Shown piece after piece: positions 26,791-34,092 of a stretch of DNA of 64,000 bases. How positions within the stretch are numbered: the first letter of the stretch is position 1; every line of letters begins with the position of its first letter. Source of the stretch: Persicitalea sp963716085. Lineage in GTDB: Bacteria > Bacteroidota > Bacteroidia > Cytophagales > Spirosomataceae. The translations under genes and the position numbers were made by a program. Under the pieces are notes generated by a model, which saw only the letters and a program-made list of their open reading frames with translations, had not been told where the DNA came from and did no database searches. Location: contig OY970288.1 in assembly GCA_963716085.1 (NCBI GenBank), positions 1,302,001-1,366,000 of the forward strand. The letters run 5' to 3'.

Positions 26791-27321
26791 ATGAAAAATC
26801 TTAAAAGAATAGTAGTCGCCCTCATTTTCGGAACAATCTCGATGGCAGGGTACGGTCAAGCGAGCGAAATACGGGAAATCGAACCGTTCAACGCGCTCCA
26901 AGCCGACGGCCTGGTTCAGGTGTATCTGGAGGAAGGAGAGCGGGAGAGCCTCCGTCTGGAAGTGAAGGGCATAGAACTCGCTGACATCCTAACCTCGGTG
27001 AAAGACAACGTTCTGACTGTCAAGACAGAAGGTGATTATAATGGGGAAGACATAAAGGTGTACGTGGTGTACCGACAGCTGAATGAGATCGGGGTAGCGG
27101 GAGCCTCCAAAGTTTTTGGCAGAGACCCCATCAAGGCCAAAAAACTAACGGTTGTGACGACCGATGCCGGAGATGCTTTCCTGGATGTCGATGTGGATAT
27201 GCTGAAAGTGGACATGACCGGGGCGGGCAACCTGACCGTTTCGGGGAGGGCAGTTAAAACCAACCTAAAAACCTGCGAAAGTGGCACGCTCGAAAGAAGT
27301 GGATTGAACACAATGAAATAG
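26791..27321 (+). CDS. GIN-domain (DUF2807) secreted protein
   Basis: A signal peptide (MKNLKRIVVALIFGTISMAG) precedes a beta-solenoid-like sequence with the DUF2807 pattern: an opening EIEPFNALQADGLVQVYL, then repeated short strands such as VVYRQLNEIGVAGASKV and LTVVTTDAGDAFLDVDV, each turn ending in a glycine or alanine. These are exported right-handed parallel beta proteins common in Bacteroidota, with no agreed function. At 176 residues it is shorter than the roughly 220-250 usual for the family and may have lost C-terminal turns. The start is supported by the leader TCTGAAATC before ATG. A 71-bp gap leads to the last permease of the array. Confidence 0.78.
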   Translation: MKNLKRIVVALIFGTISMAGYGQASEIREIEPFNALQADGLVQVYLEEGERESLRLEVKGIELADILTSVKDNVLTVKTEGDYNGEDIKVYVVYRQLNEIGVAGASKVFGRDPIKAKKLTVVTTDAGDAFLDVDVDMLKVDMTGAGNLTVSGRAVKTNLKTCESGTLERSGLNTMK

Positions 27322-27392
27322 CCACCGTACTGACTTTTCCGGCATTCCTTTTTCCATCATCCCGCGCGGGCGGCTCCGTTTTCTCCTTCAAA

Positions 27393-29762
27393 ATGCTACG
27401 CAACTACCTAAAAATCGCCCTCCGCAACCTCCTTCGGAACAAAGTATTTTCCGGGATCAACATTCTCGGACTAGCCCTAGGCATGGCTTCCAGCCTGATT
27501 ATTTTTCTGTGGATACAGGATGAGGTGAGCATCGGCAAGCAGTACGATAACAGCGAAAACCTCTACCGCCTGATGAGGCGGGAGTACACCGAAGGCAAGG
27601 TGGATGCCGACAGAGATATGCCCGGCCTGATGGCCGACGAACTCAAGAAGGTTTACCCCGAGGTAACTCACGCGGCGGGCTTTTCCTGGCCGGAGGGCCA
27701 CGTCCTGAGCGTGGGCGACAAAATACTGCGCCAAACCGGACGCTACGTCGGAGCCGACTGGTTTGAATTATACGACATTGAGTTACTGGCGGGAAGCCGC
27801 GCCACGGCACCCGTTGCCCCGCACGACATAGCGATCTCGCGCAAGGTAGCCGAGACCTATTTCGATAGCCCGGAATCAGCTCTGGGAAAGTCGATTCACT
27901 TTGGGTATGGGGCCGATTACCAGGTGACGGCGGTCTTTGAGGACTTGCCCGCCGATGCGCTAGAAGGCTACGATTTTCTTATGAGTTGGGCCAGGTTTCT
28001 CGAACGAAACGAGTGGTCTAAAGACTGGAGTAATTCCGGGCCGGATGCTCGCATTGCGCTGCGGCCCGATACGGATGTGGCGCAGTTCGAGGCCAAGATC
28101 AAGAATTTCCTGATGGAGCGGAATGCTCATGACCCCAAATACCACGCCGAGGTGTTCCTGCAACCGGAGGAGAAAGCCTACCTCTATTCCGATTTTAAGA
28201 ACGGCTACCCCGACGGCGGTCGCATCGAATATGTGCGTTTGCTGGGCATCGTGGCGGTTTTTCTGCTGCTGATTGCGGGTATCAACTTCATGAACCTCGC
28301 CACGGCGCGGTCGGTCAAGCGGGCGCGGGAAGTGGGCGTCCGCAAAGTGGTGGGGGCAGAGCGTTCGTCGCTCATCGGGCAGTTTATGGGCGAGGCGATG
28401 CTGCTGACAACCCTCGCCCTCATCGTAGCCCTGGTTTTGGTGTTGGTACTTCTGCCTGTGTTCAATAGCCTGACGGGCAAGCAACTGAGCTTACCACTCG
28501 GCCAGCCGCAAAGCTGGGGAATATTGCTGGCTTTGCTGCTGGGCATGGCCGCTTTGGCGGGGAGCTACCCGGCCCTGTTCCTCTCGTCGCTCGATCCGCT
28601 GCGGATATTGAAGGGGTCGAACCTGCGGTTCAGCGCGGGGGCGTTGGTATTCCGGCGTGGGTTGGTGGTGTTTCAGTTTGCGATGTCGATGCTGCTGATC
28701 GTCGGGACGGTGGTGATCTACCAGCAGATGCAGTACATCCAAACCAAAAACCTCGGCTTCGACCGTGAGAATGTGATCCGAGTGGACGGCGGCGGCGACC
28801 TCGCGATGAAGTACCCGACCTTCAAGCAGGAATTGCTCCGGCTGCCGAGCGTGCAGGCCGTGACGCACACCTGGCTCCACCCGTCGGGCAACGGCAACAC
28901 CACCGAGAGCGTATCCTGGCCGGGCAAAGACCCCGCCGCCAACATTTCGTTCAACAACACGGCGGTAGGCTACGATTTTGCCAAAGTCTGGAAGGTCAAT
29001 ATCCTGCAAGGCCGCGACTTCTCACCCGACTTCGGCGCGGATTCTACCAACTACCTCATCAACCAAGCCGCCGCCCGGCGCATGGGTTTTGAAAACCCCG
29101 TGGGTCAGTCGCTCACCTTCGGCGATCAGACGGGAACCATCGTCGGACTGGTCGAAGATTTTCATTTCAACTCGCTGCACGAAGTCATCAGGCCGATGAT
29201 CATCCGGCTGAAAGAAGAGCAGGGCTGGGGCAATATCATGATCCGCACCCAACCCGGCCAACCCAAAACCGCCCTGACCGACATCGCCGCGCTTGCCAAG
29301 AAAATCGACCCCAAACTACCTTTCTCGTACTCGTTCGTCGATGAAGAATTCGACAAACTTTACCGAGGCGAAAGCATCGTCGCCACCCTCACGACCCTCT
29401 TTGCCGGCATGGCGATTTTCATTGCCTGCCTGGGTTTGTTTGGCCTGGCCGCCTTCACCGCCGAGCAGCGAACGAAGGAGATCGGTGTGCGCAAAGTACT
29501 GGGTGCAAGCGTAGTCAGCATCGTGCGGTTGCTGTCGCAGGATTTTCTCAAACTGGTTCTGTTCGCCATCGTCATCGCCTCACCACTGGCCTGGTACGTC
29601 ATGGGGGAATGGCTGCAAAACTTCGAGTACAAAGTCGCTATCGGCTGGTGGGTCTTCGCGCTGGCGGGGGTACTTGCCGTGGGGATTGCGCTGTTGACGG
29701 TTTCGTTCCAAAGCGTTAGGGCGGCGCTGGCGAATCCGGTGGAGTCATTGCGGAGCGAGTAA
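27393..29762 (+). CDS. MacB/FtsX-type ABC transporter permease (789 aa)
   Basis: The last array member, separated from the others by the barrel/protease/GIN genes. It starts MLRNYLKIALRNLLRNK after CTTCAAA; the leader here lacks the AACTAAACC sequence of the others. Block 1 carries AREVGVRKVVGAERSS and block 2 TKEIGVRKVLGASVVS, with the tail NPVESLRSE. The second half begins FRRGLVVFQFAMSMLLIVG. It is followed by a 128-bp gap with a likely promoter for the next gene, so it ends its transcription unit. As in the rest of the array, ATP-binding motifs are absent. Confidence 0.92.
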   Translation: MLRNYLKIALRNLLRNKVFSGINILGLALGMASSLIIFLWIQDEVSIGKQYDNSENLYRLMRREYTEGKVDADRDMPGLMADELKKVYPEVTHAAGFSWPEGHVLSVGDKILRQTGRYVGADWFELYDIELLAGSRATAPVAPHDIAISRKVAETYFDSPESALGKSIHFGYGADYQVTAVFEDLPADALEGYDFLMSWARFLERNEWSKDWSNSGPDARIALRPDTDVAQFEAKIKNFLMERNAHDPKYHAEVFLQPEEKAYLYSDFKNGYPDGGRIEYVRLLGIVAVFLLLIAGINFMNLATARSVKRAREVGVRKVVGAERSSLIGQFMGEAMLLTTLALIVALVLVLVLLPVFNSLTGKQLSLPLGQPQSWGILLALLLGMAALAGSYPALFLSSLDPLRILKGSNLRFSAGALVFRRGLVVFQFAMSMLLIVGTVVIYQQMQYIQTKNLGFDRENVIRVDGGGDLAMKYPTFKQELLRLPSVQAVTHTWLHPSGNGNTTESVSWPGKDPAANISFNNTAVGYDFAKVWKVNILQGRDFSPDFGADSTNYLINQAAARRMGFENPVGQSLTFGDQTGTIVGLVEDFHFNSLHEVIRPMIIRLKEEQGWGNIMIRTQPGQPKTALTDIAALAKKIDPKLPFSYSFVDEEFDKLYRGESIVATLTTLFAGMAIFIACLGLFGLAAFTAEQRTKEIGVRKVLGASVVSIVRLLSQDFLKLVLFAIVIASPLAWYVMGEWLQNFEYKVAIGWWVFALAGVLAVGIALLTVSFQSVRAALANPVESLRSE

Positions 29763-29849
29763 GGGGGCTAGTTTTCAAGCGATTACCTACTTTTACATTT
29801 CCTTAACATTCTTTCACAGCGTATTTTCTGGGTTTGAAAAACTGGCTGC

Positions 29850-29857
29850 TACATTTG
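29850..29857 (+). promoter_or_regulatory. Probable -7 box (TACATTTG) of a Bacteroidota promoter
   Basis: TACATTTG fits the TAnnTTTG consensus of the primary sigma factor of the phylum. The upstream -33 element is weak: TTTG at 29833 is only 13 nt away. It is 33 nt from the propeller gene start and lies in the only gap of suitable length after the permease array. Confidence 0.4.
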
Positions 29858-29890
29858 TCAGGCAGTCAAACTAAACCAAACTTCAATCCC

Positions 29891-30937
29891 ATGAAAAATT
29901 CAAAATTGTTTGCTCCGTTTCTGCTATTCGTTTTTTGCACTTCATGTGAAGGACAAAACCAAACAAACGCACCACAAGATAATGGAAGAGCAGGATACTC
30001 CGAGTCTCAACTCAAAGAGGCGGAAACCTCTAAGGTGCCTATGAGTATGGTTCGGAATATAAAGCAAGTCAGGAACGGAGACATTTTGATAGCTTCTTAC
30101 TTAGGCGTGTTTCGATACAATGGAACATCTTTTACTAATATATCAAGTGAAATAAGTTCGCCCAGCTTCTGGGATGTTCTGGAAGATCGAAAAGGAAATC
30201 TTTGGTTCGCTGCCAAAGATTCAGGAATTTATCACTTACCTGCCGGGGAGACAAGCTTTCAACATTTTACAACAAAGGATGGGCTTGCCAGCAATATGGC
30301 GCTTCATATTTATGAAGACAGAACCGGTAATATCTGGTTCGGAGCAAGCCGTTACGATGGAAAATATTTTCGGACCTTTACCACAAAAGATGGATTTCCC
30401 AGTAACAATATTCGCTTGCTCCTTGAAGACAAAACCGGCAAGCTTTGGTTTGGTGCCAAAGGCGAAGATATGTTCGTTTATGATGGAAAAACATTTACCG
30501 TTTTAAAAAACAAAGATGGCAAGGCGTTTAACAACGTTTGGTCGATAATCGAAGATAAAAAAGGCAACATTTGGTTCGGTGCCCCTGACGGTCTTTGGCG
30601 TTATGACCCTTCGGCTGCGCTCAGGACAGGCTCCGGTACCTTTACTAAGGTATCGCAGAGGGGTACTTATGCTATAATCGAAGATAAGAAAGGAAACATC
30701 TGGACTGCTGGTGAAGTCAAACTCTATGGGAACGTCGGGGCGCTTTCACGTTATGATGCAAAGTCCTTATACGATAAAACGCCCACTGTAACCGAAATTA
30801 AGTCAGGAGGAATAATGGATTTTTTGTGCATTTTGGAAGCTAACGATGGAAGTATTTGGTTTGGATCTGGAGGTGGGGTGTATCGTTATGATGGAAAGAC
30901 CATTACGGACTTTAAAGATAAAGAGAGTCAGAAATAA
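29891..30937 (+). CDS. Reg_prop two-component-regulator-type beta-propeller lipoprotein
   Basis: The start at 29891 gives a lipoprotein signal (lipobox CTSC, then EGQ); the earlier frame start at 29834 reads through the promoter. The 348-residue protein is built of at least six propeller repeats of the form EDKxGNIWFGA...YDG (near nt 30180, 30320, 30430, 30550, 30690 and 30840). Such blades form the ligand-sensing half of hybrid two-component systems; here they stand alone without a kinase, as a surface lipoprotein. Base composition is clearly more AT-rich than its neighbours, suggesting a separate origin. One blade has a 9-codon insertion made of a dispersed DNA repeat. It shares the leader AACTAAACCAAACTTC with permease genes. 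The function is unknown, but a carbohydrate or signal-binding role is plausible. Confidence 0.78.
   Translation: MKNSKLFAPFLLFVFCTSCEGQNQTNAPQDNGRAGYSESQLKEAETSKVPMSMVRNIKQVRNGDILIASYLGVFRYNGTSFTNISSEISSPSFWDVLEDRKGNLWFAAKDSGIYHLPAGETSFQHFTTKDGLASNMALHIYEDRTGNIWFGASRYDGKYFRTFTTKDGFPSNNIRLLLEDKTGKLWFGAKGEDMFVYDGKTFTVLKNKDGKAFNNVWSIIEDKKGNIWFGAPDGLWRYDPSAALRTGSGTFTKVSQRGTYAIIEDKKGNIWTAGEVKLYGNVGALSRYDAKSLYDKTPTVTEIKSGGIMDFLCILEANDGSIWFGSGGGVYRYDGKTITDFKDKESQK
30608..30634 (+). repeat. In-frame 27-nt repeat insertion inside a propeller blade
   Basis: The codons for PSAALRTGS interrupt the blade sequence RYD...GTFT, which in other blades reads YDGKTFT or YNGTSFT without a gap. The DNA (CCTTCGGCTGCGCTCAGG...) is the same dispersed type as the copy at 9697-9717. 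The 27-nt length keeps the frame. Confidence 0.6.
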
Positions 30938-31028
30938 AGTAATAGACAACCATTTCAAGGCAGCCAGCCCTGTTCGATGGTTGCTGAGCGCAATCAATCC
31001 TCCTGTATTTTTTTAGTAAATTGGCTTG

Positions 31029-31922
31029 ATGGTAAAAACGGTCGCGTTCATAGTCTTTGCCTTGTCAGGATGGCTCTTGATGTACTTTACTCCCCTAGCG
31101 AGTGAATCTGACAGTGAGCAGTTTGCCGAAAAGGTGAACCTAGCCCTCCGGCGCACGGCGCACCACCTGCTAGCCGCCGGGGGCGACTCGACTTCCCGAA
31201 TTGCGCCCGTGCAGCAAGCCGACGCCCGTACTTATTCCATCCGGTTGGAACATGGATTCGACTACGGGACTGTTCCCCGGCTTTTGCAGCAATCACTTAC
31301 ACTCCACCAAATCGACGCCGAATACAACGCATCGGTTTTGAGTTGTGATGACGGAGCAATACAGTTGGGATACAGCCTTAGTGACATTACAAACAGCAAA
31401 GTCGATACGAATACCACGATACCCTGCGTGGGACGCTGGCAAGAAGCGGGTTGCCGAACGCTGCAAATCACTTTTCCCGACTCCCAAAGGGCCATCGGTA
31501 GCGCAGAATGGGCCGCATTGTTGGGTTTTCTGCTGGTCGGTATCAGCGGGTTAGTATGGTACCAGGTCACCAAGGAAAAATCGGTGGCATCAGCTCCCGA
31601 TACGGTCGATAAAAGTGGGGTGATTCTTTTGGGAGAAAACTCCTTTGACCACGCCGAACAAAGCCTGACCGTCGCCGGAACGTCCTACTCCCTCACGTAC
31701 CGCGAGAGCAAACTGCTGAACCTGTTTGCCACGCACCCCAACCAACTGCTGGAACGCGAACGGATTTTGAAACTAGTTTGGGAGGACGAAGGCATCACCA
31801 CCGTGGGCCGCAGCGTGGATGTGTTCGTCTCGCGACTTCGCAAGTTACTATGCAACGACCCGAGCGTACAGATCGTGTCGGTTCATGGGGTAGGGTATCG
31901 GCTGGAGATAAAGGCAGGCTAA
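31029..31922 (+). CDS. Membrane-anchored winged-helix (OmpR/PhoB-type) transcriptional regulator
   Basis: The ATG at 31029 is preferred over an adjacent TTG. The 297-residue protein has an N-terminal hydrophobic segment (residues 2-22), a ~130-residue presumably periplasmic region with two cysteine pairs, a second membrane segment near 160-180 (WAALLGFLLVGISGLVWYQV), and a C-terminal winged-helix effector domain at about 200-297 with YRESKLLNLFATHPNQLLER, VDVFVSRLRKLL and VHGVGYRLE. This resembles ToxR/CadC-type one-component regulation with the domain order reversed: the DNA-binding domain is C-terminal. There is no receiver domain. The gene overlaps the 3' end of the convergent putative regulator by 3 bp. 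Confidence 0.8.
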   Translation: MVKTVAFIVFALSGWLLMYFTPLASESDSEQFAEKVNLALRRTAHHLLAAGGDSTSRIAPVQQADARTYSIRLEHGFDYGTVPRLLQQSLTLHQIDAEYNASVLSCDDGAIQLGYSLSDITNSKVDTNTTIPCVGRWQEAGCRTLQITFPDSQRAIGSAEWAALLGFLLVGISGLVWYQVTKEKSVASAPDTVDKSGVILLGENSFDHAEQSLTVAGTSYSLTYRESKLLNLFATHPNQLLERERILKLVWEDEGITTVGRSVDVFVSRLRKLLCNDPSVQIVSVHGVGYRLEIKAG

Positions 31923-33226
31923 AACTCTTCCGCCAAAACTACCTTCCCCTCGCCGTCGTACAGCCGCACATAATCCACCAACCCCGTACCTTCAAAACTA
32001 TACCCGATACCGACGACCTTCCCGGCGTCCGCCGAAAAGGTTTTTCGTAAAACGGGTGTTCCGTCAAGAAGTACCTCGACCCGTTTGTCCTTTGCTTCCA
32101 GGCGTATTTCGATCCAGTCTTTAAAATCCACCCCCAATCTGGAAAGATCGGCCTTGCTGCCCCTGATGTACTTGCCGGGAATAGCGGCGTCGAGGGCCGA
32201 AGTACAGCCGGGAATCGACAGCGGGATGACGAAGAAGCCTTGCTCGCAAAGCACCACTACCTGCGTTTTCTGACAAGCACCGCTTCCGACGGAAAAAGTG
32301 TTTTTGACGCGCGTTTCCAGCGTGAAGTTATCGCTGAAAAGCATCCCGAAATCATCGACGTAGTAGTAGAACACCACGGGTACTTCCGGCTGGGTGGCAA
32401 TATTTCGACTTGCGAGCTGGGTGGTGGAAAGCCCGAACGCCCCGTCGTGGGTGCTCTCTTCGGGCTTGAAATAGACGGGTACGGGCTCCCTTTCGACCAT
32501 CGGCAGCCAGCCGTCGGTTTTGATGAGGAGCTTATGCTGCTTCACTACCGTGCTGTCCACGGTGAGCTTGGCCGTGAAGAAGCCGGGGTAATAGTAGATC
32601 GAAGTCGCCTCGTACTGATCCTTTTCGATGGTGAAGCGCTTGCTCCTGTCCCAGGTTTGTTGCACAAAGAGGCAATCGGTTTTGGCCTCTGATACATCGA
32701 ACGTAAAAACGACCGAGTTGGGAATCCCTGTGGTCACCGGGCGGCTGCTAAACGCGTATTTGGGTGTAGATAGTTGTTCGCTATTCTGTTTTCTGCTAAG
32801 CGAAAAAGCGATTAGCAGCGAAAGACCGAACCCCATCACCAGGCCGATCGACCAGATGGTACTTTTGGAAAGTGAACGCTGGCGGAAAGGTACTTTTTGG
32901 GATAGGGTAGTTTCGATCGCACGCCCTAAAATTACATCTTCCGGTTTCGCTTCCGGCTTTTGGGCCAGCGCAAAGTCGCGGTAACTCGGGTAGCCGACGA
33001 ACTGCGCCAAGGCGTTCAGCGTCGCGGCCTGTGGCGTGCTGGTGTACTTGACGCGGCCCCACAGCCGTTTCAGGGTACTCGTGCTCAGACTGACGCCCGT
33101 TTCCTGCAAAATTTTCTCGCCCAGTGCCTCGAAGTCGGCGTTGGTCCATTTCCCGCTTTCTCCCCAACCGACTTTTTTTTCCACCAACGTGAGGCAATGT
33201 TTCAGTACCGCTTTGTCATTCTGCAT
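31919..33226 (-). CDS. Putative membrane-bound regulator with extracytoplasmic LamG-like domain
   Basis: The start at 33226 is chosen because a strong purine-rich site (AAGGAGA) lies eight bases upstream; the frame extends 21 residues further. The 435-residue protein has an N-terminal helical domain with a helix-turn-helix-like run, SLSTSTLKRLWGRVK, then TLNALAQFVGYPSYRDF. A single membrane segment follows at about 123-143 and then a ~290-residue region of strands ending VGIGYSFEGTGLVDYVRLYD, like the closing strands of LamG/concanavalin folds. Predicted topology: DNA-binding domain inside, lectin-like domain outside. It is convergent with another membrane regulator and divergent from two secreted LamG-like proteins whose ends look alike. 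The DNA-binding assignment is by pattern only. Confidence 0.6.
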   Translation of the reverse strand: MQNDKAVLKHCLTLVEKKVGWGESGKWTNADFEALGEKILQETGVSLSTSTLKRLWGRVKYTSTPQAATLNALAQFVGYPSYRDFALAQKPEAKPEDVILGRAIETTLSQKVPFRQRSLSKSTIWSIGLVMGFGLSLLIAFSLSRKQNSEQLSTPKYAFSSRPVTTGIPNSVVFTFDVSEAKTDCLFVQQTWDRSKRFTIEKDQYEATSIYYYPGFFTAKLTVDSTVVKQHKLLIKTDGWLPMVEREPVPVYFKPEESTHDGAFGLSTTQLASRNIATQPEVPVVFYYYVDDFGMLFSDNFTLETRVKNTFSVGSGACQKTQVVVLCEQGFFVIPLSIPGCTSALDAAIPGKYIRGSKADLSRLGVDFKDWIEIRLEAKDKRVEVLLDGTPVLRKTFSADAGKVVGIGYSFEGTGLVDYVRLYDGEGKVVLAEEF

Positions 33227-33305
33227 AATCTGTCTCCTTTTTCTTTTTGCCAAGATAGCAAAGTCGTCAGTGGAAAGGGTGCTTTTCAAGCTATTGAACG
33301 CCTTT

Positions 33306-33331
33306 GAACCAAACTTGAACCAAACTTGAAC
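33306..33331. repeat. 11-bp direct repeat, GAACCAAACTT twice plus GAAC
   Basis: Two perfect direct copies followed by a partial third, in the divergent gap between the LamG-type regulator (start 33226) and the secreted protein gene (start 33401). The position and spacing (one helical turn) fit an operator, though the sequence also resembles the permease leaders. Confidence 0.4.
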
Positions 33332-33400
33332 GGGGGCTTTTGTGCAAACTTGTCACTTTTGCCGGACATCCATTTACGCACTTGAAATACTGAATCGAAA

Positions 33401-34063
33401 ATGAGAAAATGCATTTTTCTGGTAGGCTTCTGTCTGATCGCCCCCTTGTCTTTTTCCCAAATGAACCGCAATAAGCCTGTCAAAAGCAAGCGGATTGAAT
33501 TGAGTGAAAGCAGGCTCAAACTAGTAAACCGACAGTTTGGTGACGGAGCAGAAAAGGAATCAGGAACGGTCTCCCTCAGTGCAGGAGAAGGGGCGGGAGT
33601 GGCGATCGTCAGCTCCGGCCGAATAGGGGAGGGGACGATCCGCATCGACTTGCGTGGCGAGAATAATCCGGGCCGGAGTTTCGTCGGAATTGCCTTCAAC
33701 GTGCAGAACGACTCGACCTACGAGGCGATTTATTTCCGGCCCTTCAATTTTATAGCCAAGGGGGAAAGCAGGCGGCAACACAGCATCCAATACGTGTCTC
33801 TGCCGCAGTACGACTGGGCGATACTCAGAAAAGAACGGGAAGGTAAATTCGAAGCAGCCTTTGACAGCCCTCCCGATCCTGACAGTTGGTTCTCGATTAA
33901 TATAAACATACGCCCTGACCGAGTGATCGTGAAAGACCCAAAAACGGGACGCACGCTGCTGAACGCGGAGCGACTGGCTAAAAGCACCTCCAGAAAAATA
34001 GGACTGTGGGTAGGAAACGGTTCCAAGGGAAGTTTTAAGAACCTGAGTGTTTCAAATAAATAA
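33401..34063 (+). CDS. Secreted LamG/DUF1080-like protein
   Basis: A 220-residue protein with a signal peptide (MRKCIFLVGFCLIAPLSFS). The rest looks like a single jelly-roll domain: strands such as GTIRIDLRGENNPGRSFVGIAF, WFSININIRPDRVIV and a closing GLWVGNGSKGSFKNLSV, the typical last strands of the family-16/3-keto-disaccharide-hydrolase (DUF1080) type. Catalytic residues cannot be confirmed, so a binding role is as likely as hydrolysis. It lies 29 bp upstream of a longer secreted protein of similar type, so the two probably form an operon, read divergently from the membrane regulator. Confidence 0.65.
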   Translation: MRKCIFLVGFCLIAPLSFSQMNRNKPVKSKRIELSESRLKLVNRQFGDGAEKESGTVSLSAGEGAGVAIVSSGRIGEGTIRIDLRGENNPGRSFVGIAFNVQNDSTYEAIYFRPFNFIAKGESRRQHSIQYVSLPQYDWAILRKEREGKFEAAFDSPPDPDSWFSININIRPDRVIVKDPKTGRTLLNAERLAKSTSRKIGLWVGNGSKGSFKNLSVSNK

Positions 34064-34092
34064 TTACCAGAATAGTAACTGATTACATAGCC

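Noticed and set aside
31919..33289. The 31919-33226 gene as a glycoside hydrolase
   Set aside because: Only closing-strand similarity to LamG/DUF1080 folds is visible; the N-terminal half is cytoplasmic-looking with a membrane span, so a regulator is the better guess.
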